A stretch of 64,000 nt of DNA from the NCBI GenBank assembly GCA_025642075.2, contig JAODUO010000111.1:368501-432500 (forward strand), read 5' to 3'. Origin of the DNA: Ridgeia piscesae. Lineage: Eukaryota > Annelida > Polychaeta > Sabellida > Siboglinidae. Shown here piece by piece: positions 46,601 through 59,500 of this stretch. How positions within the stretch are numbered: position 1 is the first letter of the stretch; every line of letters begins with the position of its first letter. The notes under the pieces were generated by a model. It was not told the DNA's origin. It saw nothing but the letters and a program-made list of their open reading frames with translations, and ran no database searches. The translations under genes were made by a program, and so were the position numbers.

Positions 46601-47654
46601 ATACCATAGAAGTGTGTTCACAAACAAAATATAACATAGGGTCGTGGAGTACGCGGCACTTGTACTACAACGCTAACTGCGATAAGATAAAACCACACTT
46701 CAAATATCATTAATAAGACACGTGAAATATTACGCGATATCGCATTTTGACCTACATGCGTCACTAGCTAACCAACGGAAGCGGAAGTAAGCGAACGTGC
46801 GCTACCGAACTATTTACAGATGGCAGAATATACGTCTTCGTCTGGCAAACTGCCCTTTACGGCGCACCAACTCCATTTCTTTCGTCGCAGCTGTCACAGA
46901 AACCTCCGGGTATTCCCGCGTGCTTCAATTCGACCCCCGTTGTTTATTGCGGTCAACTCACCACAACAAGCGAACCAACATTTTTATTCCCGCTTCACAT
47001 TTTTTCTGAGATCGTTTGATGTTCACGAGGCGAGTCGGTGCATTCACAAGTGTCTCCAAGATGTGCACATCATTGGTATAGTTGAGTTGTCAGGTGTCTT
47101 AAGGCACTGTACAACTGGCCACGAAGGTACTTTCATATCGACGTTGCTTTGTCCCCTTCTGTAGAGGTGAGTACCCTCTAAAATGTCTTTACATTCACTG
47201 AATGGATGTACATAATGTTTATGAAATATTCACATGAAAGATTGTCGGAAAACGGGCTTATCGTGATACTGGTGGAAGCTAATAGTTAAATGCGTTATAC
47301 GACTAATAATAGTAATAAAATTATGTCTACGAGATGACAACACGACAAGATAGCAGTAACATAGACCTAGCTGAAGTACAAATAACATGTTACCCCATGG
47401 CGCACTATAACACGGAGCGGTTGATCCCAGCGCGGATTAAGTCGTTATAAGCCGATGCGAATTAATACAATAACCCAATAAGTCCAGTAATTCGTACAGC
47501 GCTTTGCGCATCCAGACTTACAATAAAGTGATGCGTTTTTATATGTGAGAATATTTTCGAGAAAAACAACAATGACATTGTTTATTTGTCTGCTTTTTTT
47601 ATAAAGTGATACCTTCGTGATCTGGATTATCGATAACCCCCGCCTACAGCGACA
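46601..47654. other. No recognisable gene
   Basis: Overlapping plus frames (46797-47164) without a recognised domain. Confidence 0.35.
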
Positions 47655-47815
47655 CAAAGTAAGATGCGTTCTTATGTAGGATTGCTCATAGCGCTTTTAC
47701 ACTTCACTTCCTGGCAATCCTGTCCAATCGAAAACTACCTCGACTGCCGTGGGAAGCATTCAGGCACGCTGCAATTAATGCGCTAAGAGTAATCTCACAC
47801 AAATATCTAACCACC
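47655..47815 (-). mobile_element. SINE fragment (3' part, same family as 44.1 kb)
   Basis: GCGTTCTTATGTAGGATTGC, then TCATAGCGCTTTTACACTTC, and GGGAAGCATTCAGGCACGCTG match the body and tail of the copies at 44.1 and 62.6 kb. The tRNA-like head is absent. Confidence 0.65.
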
Positions 47816-50800
47816 ATGTAAAAGTGTATTTTGTACTCCCGGTTAAGAGTGCGATTTATGCCGACGCGTTTCGTCTCATTCACTGTCGTTGCAGGCGCAG
47901 TCGAGAATGAAAACGAGCTACAACGAAACAGCGGTCGCTTCAGATACTTGATGATAACGTTCCTTTGAGCAAGCAGATAACCGACTGCTAATTTGGTAAA
48001 ATTCACATGCACGCAATGGCCGCATTGTGATATCAAAACATTGGTTCCGTCGCAATCGCCGTAACTACGCCCCTGGATTGAACGGAAATGATGCCTGCGT
48101 CTGTTATCAAGGCACACATGCATATCCATGGCTGCGTCCTGAATGTGGCAGAGCTAACATTAAGTGTCGTGTTGTATATAATCGACGATTGTCTGGTATC
48201 ATTGAGATAGCACGCCTACCATTGAAAGTGAAAGAGCCAATACAATCGTCTATCTCTGCTGGCGAGAGCTCGGTGTGCATTATTTGTTATAACTAACAAT
48301 GCACGCTATATACTTAACTTTTCTGACACAACAGTGTGTCAAATATCTCCGGTTCGGGCGTTAATTATTGCGGAGAAGGATCCGGCGTGGACACCGACTG
48401 CAAACGTATTTATCGATAACAGATTGTTAAGGATTCCACTCAAGGTTTCGTGGGTAATTTGGGGCAGACACAACTAAACCCGGATTTCGCAAACGACCAT
48501 TGAGACAATTTGGGTCAGGCTAGGGTCATCGCGTGCTCCACCAATTAACGGCTGCAATGTTTCGGTGGGATGTTTTTAGAAGGCTGCGGTATGTGCAATG
48601 CTTCGCTCCAACTAGAAACCTTTGTGTTTGAATTCTAAGCACTACGTCAAATTTTTACTAAAAGTGTTATTTAGTCGGGCGACATCGGATAGCAGAAAAC
48701 ACAGTCAGATAATGTGTGTGTTTACAGGAGTGACATATCGATATATGTATGTGTTGCTGTCTATGTGTAACAAATAGCCAATACCAATTTTCGTTCATTG
48801 ATTCGTCATTGCCTTCTAAATGCCGCTGGCTGTCAACGATATGTGGTCGACCCCCGTCGTAATCACAAATCGTTGTCGGTATTGGGAGAGCGTTCATACA
48901 ACCGATTACAGCAATGCGATGTCGGCCGATCAAATGGACGATTAATCGTTCATGTGCACCGGCGTTTAGCATATCGCTACCACTACATACGATTTCCATA
49001 GGCTTCTTAAGGATTGTTTAGACCACCCCGACAATCCTGCTGGCGAACCGTCGAGTGATTCCCACGGTGATGTAATTATGAACACAAACCAAAATAAACT
49101 TGCACAGATCGCTGCGATGCGGTTTGTCATTGACCTTTCGAGGTTTACAAACGAGTTATCTAAGCAGTTGCAAAAACCATCACGTGCGAGTAGAGCAAAC
49201 GTTTGCCACATGTAGGTTTAACTGTTGCTACGCTTTGGTTGAGATAAATGCTAATAAGTAACACTGAACTATTCGCCATAGACAACGATAGACTTAACAC
49301 GCAACGATCAAACATCAATATGCCAGAATGCCTAACAAACACTAATAATGCCTATTGTTACAGCACTGAAACTTCCGTATAATCTTTCATACGACTAACA
49401 GACCTCTACGTATGCAATTGGAACTAATTTACTGAGCCAAACTTACCTGATCCGGCCATAAACTTCGGCTCTTACGGGAGGCATTCTCGACCACAACTGC
49501 CGCCGCGATCAAAATATAAACAATGGCTAGTGGACGATATCGGCGTGACCGTGTCAACTTGACCCGTGGCGACCATCAATACCGCTAGACCGTCGCTACT
49601 CGATTGCCCGTGAGTTCGCTCACCTGCCGTTATATAACCGCCCGCAACGGCATACGCCAGTCTCAACCAGTTGCGTTGGTCTAAGATCTATAAATAGACA
49701 CGCAACCGTGACGGCTGCATGGGAATCCGTGCCTAGATCTGGTACGACGCATGTTTGGGACAAGCGGTCGTTACGTAACCCCGCCATCCAACCGTCTTGG
49801 GTGAAGATTGGCCACTCCGTGATCCGCGCGTGAATCTTCAGAAAGTTCCAAATGGTCGGCAACTGTGACTTAGAGTAGGGGGTGTGATATACGGGGTTTC
49901 GACTTAAAGGTTCGCCCTTCCAGGTGGTTGGATTGGGGGCAAAACAAACCCCTTTAGATGTAAATATATATATCACTGTAGTATGACGTGCCAATCGCAA
50001 TTGTCACATGAATGGTCTCGTTGAGTATATCACGCTACCGTAACTGGGCCTACTGTCTAGATTGAACTGTGACGCAAGCACGGTAATTTGCTTATTCCGC
50101 ATAATTGTGCCATTTGAAGAGTTGGCATATCCCTAATATAATACTACTGAATATGTCGCTAAGTTAGAGCACAACTCTCGGTCGTTGCTGACTATTATTA
50201 AGCGTAACCCTGATATCACAAACTCACGCATTCCGTAGCACAGGCCGTACGTGATATCGACTACATGCCTCTTATCCGCACATAATAATGTTATTGCCGA
50301 TGAATGCATATGTCTATCATTCCACTTACTTTATTGTCCGGGGTAGCACCGGACCGATGGAGGTGGGTTTTGAAACAGCATTTGTTTCCATCGTTGCAGA
50401 CTTCTGTGATGCGATACCGCGGTTTTTTCAACGCAATGACGTCACGATTGTTCTCCACGCATATTTACAACAATATTCAGAGTCCTGTTAATGTCTACGA
50501 CTAACACATATGCAGAATATCCACAACATGTAAACCTTTGGGATAATCACCTACAGAGCGAATTTACTCGTTCGCACAATTTCACAGGATTCTGACGCGC
50601 AATGAAGTCATAGCATGACCATTGACTAAGTGGAAGAATTGTATTATGGGAAACCCTGCGTTTATTTGGTATATGACATAATTGACGACCCGTAGTTGTC
50701 ATTATAACATGGTCATCATAGCAATAAACTAATCAGTCGGTAATTGTCCCAGTAATGACGCATTAATAACTCACAATTGCGCATCGTACAACGTAACAAA

Positions 50801-51100
50801 TGCGAAAATCCTTTGGCTATTGGCTCCAGGAGCGATCGTAGGAAGATAGTAAATAATGTGTGCAAACATTAGTGTATAAAAACAACCAGAACGTATATAT
50901 ATACCATTTTATATTTAGGTTTTGACGCGGGTCAGGTCGTCCTAACACTGAATATTACGAAGGACAACAGCCGTGTAAATACTTGATGACGTTTTTACTG
51001 TGAAATTACACTTAAGTGTGCCTAAGTATACTTAAAGCTGGCAAAAATATAACAACAGGTGCCTTGCTGTTTTATTTACGATATTAGCGGGGATCGTTCA
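47816..51100. other. No recognisable gene
   Basis: Unique sequence. A 126-codon minus frame at 49620-50000 (APNPTTWKGEPLSRNP ...) has even codon use but no domain, and nothing continues it. Confidence 0.35.
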
Positions 51101-51102
51101 TA

Positions 51103-51852
51103 CGGTCGGTCGGTCGGTCGGTCGGTCGGTCGGTCGGTCGGTCGGTCGGTCGGTCGGTCGGTCGGTCGGTCGGTCGGTCGGTCGGTCGGTCGGTCGGTCG
51201 GTCGGTCGGTCGGTCGGTCGGTCGGTCGGTCGGTCGGTCGGTCGGTCGGTCGGTCGGTCGGTCGGTCGGTCGGTCGGTCGGTCGGTCGGGGTCGGTCGGT
51301 CGGTCGGTCGGTCGGTCGGTCGGTCGGTCGGTCGGTCGGTCGGTCGGTCGGTCGGTCGGTCGGTCGGTCGGTCGGTCGGTCGGTCGGTCGGTCGGTCGGT
51401 CGGTCGGTCGGTCGGTCGGTCGGTCGGTCGGTCGGTCGGTCGGTCGGTCGGTCGGTCGGTCGGTCGGTCGGTCGGTCGGTCGGTCGGTCGGTCGGTCGGT
51501 CGGTCGGTCGGTCGGTCGGTCGGTCGTCGGTCGGTCGGTCGGTCGGTCGGTCGGTCGGTCGGTCGGTCGGTCGGTCGGTCGGTCGGTCGGTCGGTCGGTC
51601 GGTCGGTCGGTCGGTCGGTCGGTCGGTCGGTCGGTCGGTCGGTCGGTCGGTCGGTCGGTCGGTCGGTCGGTCGGTCGGTCGGTCGGTCGGTCGGTCGGTC
51701 GGTCGGTCGGTCGGTCGGTCGGTCGGTCGGTCGGTCGGTCGGTCGGTCGGTCGGTCGGTCGGTCGGTCGGTCGGTCGGTCGGTCGGTCGGTCGGTCGGTG
51801 GGTCGGTCGGTCGGTCGGTCGGTCGGTCGGTCGGTCGGTCGGTCGGTCGGTC
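51103..51852. repeat. (GGTC)n array, ~750 bp
   Basis: About 187 copies of the tetranucleotide with only three irregularities (an extra G near 51289, a missing G near 51525, a GTGGG near 51799). It is among the longest perfect microsatellites in the window. Confidence 0.98.
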
Positions 51853-51872
51853 ATGTGTGTGTCGTGTGTGTG

Positions 51873-51940
<68 letters not shown>

Positions 51941-51980
51941 TGTGTGTGTATGGGGGTGGGGTGGGTGGGTGGGTGTGTAT
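51853..51980. repeat. (GT)n, (GTGC)n and (GGGT)n tail of the GGTC array
   Basis: The array continues as GT, then sixteen or so GTGC units, then GGGTGGGT. Confidence 0.95.
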
Positions 51981-52599
51981 ATGTTTAATGAGATATGCAT
52001 GTCTTTGCTTTATCTTAAATGGTAGGCTTTGAATGTTTTTACTATGAAGCCTACTTTCCGACTTAAGGCTGGGCGGGTCCACATTAGTTCCCTCAAAACG
52101 TAGAAGACCAGCCACTCGCCCGTGTCTCGTTAGACGCGAGAGAGAAGTTACTATTTACAGAGTTCACACTGCCCCGGCGACCATATTTGAATATAGTCAG
52201 AAATTACTCAATATCAAAAAATTTGCGATCCGCAACAAAGCATCAATGTGCACCACGGCCAGTACAGCTTGAGTAGTGGCGCCACATGCAGGACAAGCAT
52301 TCACCTAAAGTCAGGTTGATTGTACCTAGTGGCGCCACTGGACGGACAAGCCTATCGTGTCTATAGTTTCTTGCAGATTCTTGTCCAACTCCCTTGTTCA
52401 ACGTATTTGGAGGGGCAGTGAAAAGCACCCGAGGGAGTTCAGGGTGGTCCTGGATCACAATTCACAATGAAAAAGGTCTTTTAGATTAAATAAGGATAAT
52501 ATTTGAGTTTTCACGTTTCACACTGAAAAAGTTCATTTGTTTTTTTGACTAATTACATTTTGCGGTTTGGTGGTAGACCCCCAAACATACATAGACGGT
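51981..52599. other. No recognisable gene
   Basis: A short direct repeat, GTGGCGCCAC-TG-GGACAAGC, occurs at about 52277 and 52330. Nothing else is recognised. Confidence 0.35.
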
Positions 52600-53065
52600 G
52601 TCGCGCTTACATTTTTCAGGGCGTTAAAAACATTCCGGTTGACGTTTCTGCGCATGCGCAATACATGTCAAATCATCAATGTCCAGCGAAACAACGACGC
52701 ATTTTCGGTATAAATGCCACGAGCTGTTCGTTAACTTTCCTGTGATGATTACTGTGAAGAGTTTCTTAAAATGTCGTTCAATGCAATAAAATATTACGTT
52801 TTTTATAAATCCCTGTCACGGATTATGGCGCACTACCGTCACGTGATTTACGCTTGCTATAAAAAATATGCCTCAAAACTTGTTTGTCTGGTGTTAATTT
52901 GTGACAAATTACTTTGCTGATATATACATCCTAACGAACAACCCGTAGTATTTATACCATAAATGCTTTGTGTTTTCGCTGCACACTGATGATTGTACAT
53001 ATATCGCGCATGCGCAGAAACGTCAACCGGAACGTTTTTAACGCCCGGAAAAATGTAAGCACGAC
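52600..53065. mobile_element. Inverted-repeat (MITE/foldback) element with ~100-bp arms
   Basis: The left arm starts GTCGCGCTTACATTTTTCAG and the right arm ends CGGAAAAATGTAAGCACGAC, its inverted copy. The arms also share AACGTTTTTAACGCC-like sequence, CGCATGCGCAGAAACGTCAA and a GATGATT/AATCATC segment for about 100 bp. The interior is AT-rich and non-coding. A smaller relative is at 25080-25222. Confidence 0.8.
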
Positions 53066-53068
53066 AAC

Positions 53069-53850
53069 GGCCTGGCAGGAAGGGAAGAGGAGCTAGCTGA
53101 CTTGGTGGAGCGCCTTGAGAAGACTTCTACAGCCTTCGGCATGCAGACCAATGCAGAGAAGACCAAACTGATGACCAACAACACCAATGGCATCAGCACT
53201 GACGTCAGGGTCAACGGCGAGAAATTAGATTGCATCAACAGCTTCAAATACCTGGGAGCAATCATCGCAGATGAAGGATCAAAACCTGAATTTCTCGCCA
53301 GGATCGCCCAGACCACAACACCACTCGCAAAACTCAAGACCATGTAGAATGACAGGAATATAGCGGTCAGCTCAAAGATCAGACTGATGCGCTCCCTGGT
53401 CATGTCCATATTCCTATACGCCTGTGAGTCTTGGACACTAACAGAGACACAGAGAGGATACAGGCCATGGAGATGAGATGCCTCAGAAAGCTCCTCGGCA
53501 TCACCTACAGAGACCACATCTCCAATGTAGAAGTGCGAAATAGAACTCGGCAAGCCGTTGGACCACACGAAGACCTCTTGACCACAGTAAAGCGACGCGA
53601 ACTGAAATGGTACGGGCACGTAACTAGATCTTCCGGGCCTGCCAAGACAATCCTGCAGGGCACAGTGCAAGGGGGGAGAAGAAGAGGCAGACAGAAAAAT
53701 AGATGGGAAGACAACATCCCGGAATGGACTGTCATGACGCTGGGCGCCGTCACGAGGAAAGCTGAGAGGAATGGAGGGAGCTGGTTGTCAGGTCATCTGT
53801 GGCGCCCCAACGGTCCACCAGACTATGGGATAGGTGAGGTGAGGTGAGGT
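53069..53850 (+). pseudogene. 3' end of a LINE reverse-transcriptase ORF, truncated and frameshifted
   Basis: The reading starts mid-domain with LAGREEELADLVERLEKTS, then AFGMQTNAEKTKLM, VNGEKLDCINSFKYLGAII and NDRNIAVSSKIRLMRSL, crosses a stop at 53345 and a frameshift near 53430, and ends with MEMRCLRKLLGI, RELKWYGHVTRSSG and GRRRGRQKNRWEDN. This is the thumb and C-terminal part of the endonuclease-reverse-transcriptase family, common in invertebrate genomes. The catalytic core lies upstream and is missing, as in 5'-truncated copies. It abuts the MITE end at 53065. Confidence 0.9.
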
Positions 53851-53890
53851 GAGGTGAGGTGAGGTGAGGTGAGGTGAGGTGAGGTGAGAT
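53833..53890 (+). repeat. (GGTGA)n tail of the LINE
   Basis: About eleven GGTGA/GAGGT units follow the ORF end (GATAGGTGAGGTGAGG ... GAGATAG). This is the microsatellite-type 3' tail that some non-LTR elements use instead of poly(A). Confidence 0.85.
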
Positions 53891-54470
53891 AGACCCCCCT
53901 ATATAGATACATTTTCTGAGCAGATCGAAATTGGCAGAGTTTGCATTTTAGTCACCTGTCGTCATTATCTCGAAGAGAGTAATACTTCAATAACGGTTTA
54001 CAAGGAAAATATAATTTAAATCATGCTTCACGCTGTTGCGCCTGATCACGAATCACATGGATAAAAACTTTCACGAGAAAATAATTTTGCAATTCACATG
54101 TGTATGATATGACGATAATATCACTGTGTACCCTATCAATGTAGTTTCTAAATGACTCGTACATTCTATTTTTAAAGAAAATGTGGTATGTCATTTATGT
54201 ATTGTCAAAATACTTCTGTTAAAGAATTTTCGCCGTCGCAACGGGGGAGGGTCTATGTTTGACATTGCCCGAGTTGTTTCATAAAATGGGGTACACCTCG
54301 TCGATAGTTATTAATTGGAAACAAATTTGCATATAATACACCGGATATTGTTGGTTGAAATTGTTACGGTAGTAAATTTACGAGTCTAATTTACGATATA
54401 TAAAACAACATCATGAAATGTTGTAAGACAAAGTATAGATAATAAAACACACATACTGGTCGGTTTGATA
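53891..54470. other. No recognisable feature
   Basis: AT-rich unique sequence between the LINE and the presumed 3' UTR. Confidence 0.35.
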
Positions 54471-54483
54471 TATTCATTACAAT

Positions 54484-54489
54484 TTTATT
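54484..54489 (-). terminator. Candidate poly(A) signal of the 56-61 kb gene
   Basis: TTTATT on the plus strand reads AATAAA on the minus strand, within an AT-rich 3'-UTR-like stretch. I found no other AATAAA between here and the stop codon at 56286. It would give a 3' UTR of about 1.8 kb. Confidence 0.35.
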
Positions 54490-56285
54490 TACACAAATAT
54501 GTACATTTCTCTTTGGCATAAAACGTCATTAATTTGGTACATCAATTAACATAACTATCTGAAAAGATCAACTTTGCATATTAACCTGAATAGCCAAGTC
54601 TAACCTGGTACAGTAAAAGTTGTTTTCTTCATCGTACAAAAGTTGTTTTCGTATAACAGTAAGAAGAGTACACTGTATAGAAATACGTATAAATACAACT
54701 AAAATACATGCAGCTCGCGCAGTGTTGACGAGTGCGGCAGATGGCGCCCCTGTTGTTTGTATACTGCCTCAACCACCAGGTGGCACCACATTACATACAA
54801 AGCACAACTATCTGCATCAGTAGTTCTTAGGTGATTACCTCCAAACAGCCCAAACTTGGGCTAACGCAGGAAGTAGTGTTCGTTATAAACACTGTTTTTA
54901 CTGGAGGAGTTCGACCTGTATTCGACAATGACGTGTTCTTATAATGCAGTATTACTATATGATCCCAGTAATAAATTACAATACACTTTATACATTATTT
55001 ACATACAAAATTAATCCTTGCTATAATGCAGTTTCTAGTCAAATCAGTCAATTCTTATAATGTTTGAAGCACATATTTGCATAGTCACTGGTGTATATGC
55101 ATAACATTAACATTTGTCAATGTCTTCTATGTACACTGTTATGTACATATAAAAGATTTTATACATACACTATATAATTGGCCGCAAGGATGTACCATCA
55201 GAAACAACAATAAAACAGACAGCCAAGCCAATCTCTTCATTATGCAATTCTTATCCCTAATATAGGACTACAATGTACATTTACAAATGTCTGTTAAATG
55301 CTGCCTTTTTGCAATCTACACAGATGAAATACTTTTCTCTTCAGTGCATAGTATATTTTCAGTACAGTAGTACAGTAATATTGTGAAGAAACGAAATGTG
55401 GAGAAAAAAATATTAAATGTCACTTCAAGGTATTCATAAAAAATACTTGTTAACATTTCACGAACAGGGAACGATGTAGTACTTCTGGTGTAGTGTTGAT
55501 AATGGCAGGTATTCCATATTGGTTTGTTTAAAATATTACAACGCGACCAGAATTGTCAACATGCAAACGCATTTGAATTCGCCTTTGTTGGTCATTTCAA
55601 TGCACATTGAAATGCGTCTGTGATGTACAGCTAGACTCTGGTATTTGATATATTTGAATGCACGCCCAAATTTAGCATTTTTCTGCAACCCAAATGCACT
55701 TAATTTTTCAAATGCCTTATTTCTTATTAATCATTAATAAAATGATAACAAATTACACAAAAACAAATCTGATAAGAATCCAAATGCATTTACCACAACA
55801 CAACCAAGACCCCTGCACAGCATTGAGAGTGCACCCAGAAAAGGCAGTTGTGCATAAAATAAACTGAAATGAAACTTTCAAACACACATTTAAACACGCA
55901 TTTAGCAACACATTTAAACATGCATTTAGTAACACATTTAGACTTGCATTTAACAAGTGCATCACACACATACACACGGGACTATGTTGGTTTGATTGTG
56001 TCATAACGCAGGGTTACATGGACAAGGAACACCACAGACATGTCCACGGCAAACGTGACAGACTTCAAACATACACGGCTGTTTTTACAGATACAATAAT
56101 ATTATATACATTCATCGTAGTCATGCACAGCTGGGTTTGGACGGCTTCTGAAAGTTTACACCATGGTGCATTTTCACAGTAACACCCAGTGTTTCATATG
56201 TATAAAAAGAAATTGCCAGCACTGTAACACATCAACTCACTATTTACACACAAAAAACTCCAGTCGACAGTGAGAAGTCGACGGC
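54490..56285 (-). other. Presumed 3' UTR of the adhesion-receptor-like gene
   Basis: AT-rich, CpG-poor sequence following the stop codon at 56286. It includes a SINE fragment and a 22-bp repeat, CACATTTAAACACGCATTTA-like, near 55878-55950. The extent is inferred from the next AATAAA. Confidence 0.35.
54826..54872 (-). mobile_element. Fragment matching the end of the 14.95-kb SINE
   Basis: CTTAGGTGATTACCTCCAAA, then CAGCCCAAACTTGGGCTAACGCAG, is the reverse complement of 15189-15235 almost base for base. Only the terminal ~47 bp is clearly shared. It lies inside the presumed 3' UTR. Confidence 0.7.
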
Positions 56286-56566
56286 TCATACTAATACTTG
56301 TTTAGATATCTGCGGACCCTCTCCACTGCTCTTGCGCGAATTGTCCGATTTGTTCGACACACTCCCCGGTGTCGCGACCCTGGTGGGTGTCGCATGAACT
56401 AAAGGTATGTAGGTGCTGTCTGCGGGGGGTAACAGATAGTTCGCTGGCACGGCGCTCTGGCTTGGGGGGCTGACAAGTGGAGGCTTGTTCAATTTGCTGT
56501 GTCGCTTCGGTGCTGCCCCTGGTGGGTGTTTACTGCTTCGCTTCTTCAGCGGAGGAGGCTGATTGG
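56286..56566 (-). CDS. Last exon of an adhesion-receptor-like gene: proline/basic C-terminal tail
   Basis: The acceptor TGTCTCTTTCAG is followed by CCAATCAGCC. The first two bases complete the phase-1 codon of the exon ending at 59764, giving Ala. The 92 following residues are hydrophilic: NQPPPLKKRSSKHPPG, SKLNKPPLVSPPSQS, YLLPPADSTYIPLVHATP, NKSDNSRKSSGEG, and the end QISKQVLV before a stop. Poly-Pro and basic clusters could bind SH3 or membranes. The C-terminal VLV fits a hydrophobic-x-hydrophobic (class II) PDZ ligand. Together these suggest a cytoplasmic tail. The protein family is not established; a protocadherin-like receptor is my best guess. Confidence 0.75.
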
Positions 56567-58720
56567 CTGAAAGAGACACAGTGTAATTTAGCGCAAGTTG
56601 TCAACGTTACAATCTAACTTTGAAAATTGTCTCATTATCTAATAATTTCAATGATTCCTTCTCCTTTTTTACCTCCTATACTTTTATGGAAGCCAAAAGT
56701 CAAATTAGTTATGTGTGTGAGAGAATGTTAATATTTTCCTCTGCAAATGCCAAACTTTCAGAGATTTATCTACGACTTCTGGGACAAAAGCATTGATGCC
56801 TCTATTTTGAAGAAATTTCCATTTCGATTCAGGGCCTCGTAACAGTTTTAAAGGTTGCAGCAGATGTTAGACAGACGTAAATCTTTTGTAAATGACGTCA
56901 AACGTAGGACCACATAACATTATAACCAGCATTGTGAATGACATCGTAACAGATGCCATTTACAAACACTTCAAAGAAACCTTCTTCCATGTGTGTACAT
57001 CACATCACCAGAAACTAGGATTTCTGGTACTTCTCGACAACATATGTACTTGTTCTGTCATAGCCATCACTCAGATTACACAAACGCCTACATTTTTTAT
57101 ACACCTTGCCGTTAAACCCATCTAGTTTACGACCCTGCGTCTTATCCCCACCCGGCCAGCCCCGGGCAGTGGCTGACTTGTGCAGGGCATTTTTTGCCAG
57201 AGTCAACCTTGTTAACAATGATTAACGACTCCCCGCTTATCCAGAACATAAAAATGAACATAAAAATAATAGCTAACGATGTTGTTAATTCGCACCCACT
57301 GACAGGTGAGGCACACCAGGACCAGTTGCCAGTGCGGTGGTTCAGGATGAACGAAACTGATCAACATCAGAATGGGTACATTCACCAGTGGGGAGCGGCT
57401 CTTGAAATGCAATTATATTCATCGTTAACTCGTGTGCAGAAGGTGTATGAATGTTGGTGCAGAAGGTATATGAATGTTGGTGCAGGTTGATCACAACAAC
57501 ACCAGCGTTTTCTCTTTTCTTGCCAAGTTTAGATTGCACCGGTGGGGCAGTTGTGGTTGCACTTGCACAAAGTAATCTTATAACACCCCACCCCACCCCA
57601 ACTCCACTGATGTGGGAGATTGCTTGGTAGAAACACACACAGAATGTGACATAACTCTCTACTTGCTGGTCCAAGATGGATAACAGTCGCTTTGTCATCA
57701 TCTTTTAAAAGGCTACTGCCGTGACATTGTAACTGGGACACCGTGGCACAGTTGAGGGGTGTGCAATTATCTGCACACACTGTATGCAATACGTGGCTTT
57801 TAATGTGTGGAATTAAAACTAATTCAGTGGTGTGTGTTATAAAAATAGAACTGCAAAAACGTTACTGGTATATTATATGAACAGTGGAAACTTTGATGTT
57901 TTGACAATTTTGTTGGCATACGTTTTGCTTGCCTTTCAGAATGAAAACTGTTGAATGAATGGATGAATGTTGCCAATGTCTGAATAAAAAGTCCTTAAAA
58001 TATTTTAATTCTAGACATCAATAGACTTGGTTCTTGACTGATTAAATCACTAAACACATGATGTCCATTTTCACGCAGAGGGTCCATATTCCAAACTGTG
58101 GTAAATAGGGTCCCTCAGTTCATTTACAGGTCTCCATTCACAGTGGTCATTTACAGGGGCCAACTACAGTATCTCTCCAGACTTACAGACTTGCAATTTT
58201 TCCTACAATTACAACTTAAAAATGGACCACTAATGTCTGTATAGAAACATCAACATTACCCTGGGGTACACAGACAATGGTCCTTCATTTCATAAGGCTA
58301 TTAACCCTAACATGTCCCACATTGGTCCCGCAACAGGTCAACACCTACAATGACACCCTGACATCCCAATGCAAAACTACCCCATCCCTCCCGGATGAGA
58401 GGGATCCCAAGGAGCAAATGCAGAACACTCTCTCCAGCCTGGGTACCCAGTCTGACAGGGCTTTACAGGAGCTGGGCCCACCAACTTCCTTCCCCCTTCC
58501 CATTTTTTCCCTTTACAGCGAATTACATAGATTTATGCTTGGGGAGGGGGCCCTGAACAAACACAGCTGGTTTCTAAGGATTGGGTTTGAAACAGGAAGA
58601 AAGAAGAGACAGTTGCAGGGTAAACCCAAGAACTGACACCAGTAGGGCAACAACAGGAATTGCCTCGGAAACAAGACCCAAAACCGGCACAGATGTTGGC
58701 GGAATAAATTTGTGCTGTAC

Positions 58721-58723
<3 letters not shown>

Positions 58724-58790
<67 letters not shown>

Positions 58791-58792
58791 TA

Positions 58793-58843
<51 letters not shown>
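58724..58843. repeat. (TA)n microsatellite
   Basis: TA repeats of about 120 bp with one GTATATATG interruption near 58788. Confidence 0.95.
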
Positions 58844-58845
<2 letters not shown>

Positions 58846-59009
58846 ATATATAATTGTTATATCCGACAGTTCATACATATGTGTAATTGTTCGCAAAGCT
58901 GTGAGTTTTTTCTGCAACTGAGTTACGTAATTTTGATCAAACTTTTGCATCGTACGGTATGAACATGTAAAACTAACTCCTGTTGTTTTATATACCGGGT
59001 ATTTGTATG

Positions 59010-59500
59010 CGGCCGTGCGCGTGGGTGTGTGTATGTTTGCATGTGTGTGTTTGTGTGTGTGTGCATGCGTGTGTGCATGTTAGTTGTTGTGCGTGTGGTG
59101 TCTGTTGTGTATGTTGCATGTGTGTTGTGTGTGTGTGTTGCGTATGTGTTGTGCAGTGGTGTGATTTGTGTGTGTGTGTAATGTGTATGTGTGTTTGTGT
59201 GTGTATGTGTGTGTATGTGTGTGGTGTGTGTGTGGTGTGAGTGCATTTGTATGTTTGCATGTGTGTGTATGTGTGTGCGTGTGTTGTGTGTGTATGTGTG
59301 TGTGTGTGTTGTGTGTGCATGTGTGTGTTGTGTTGTGTTGTGTTGTGTTGTGTTGTGTTGTGTTGTGTTGTGTTGTGTTGTGTTGTGTTGTGTTGTGTTG
59401 TGTTGTGTTGTGTTGTGTTGTGTTGTGTTGTGTTGTGTTGTTGTGTATGTACACGTGTGTTTGTGTGTTATATGTATGTGCATGTTTCCATGTGTGTGAC
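59010..59500. repeat. Degenerate (GT)n and (GTGTT)n tract
   Basis: GT with TGTATG and TTGCATG variants up to 59325, then about 22 perfect GTGTT pentamers to 59440. Confidence 0.95.

Noticed and set aside
49620..50000. 126-codon minus frame as a gene
   Set aside because: No domain, no splice continuation and no conserved-looking motif; kept only as a note in the spacer entry.
51059..52115. 309- and 343-codon Gly-Arg-Ser-Val / Asp-Arg-Pro-Thr frames
   Set aside because: Translation of the GGTC array only.
58277..58636. 119-codon plus frame as an exon
   Set aside because: It lies in the intron of the minus-strand gene, with a plausible acceptor but no donor and no recognised domain.
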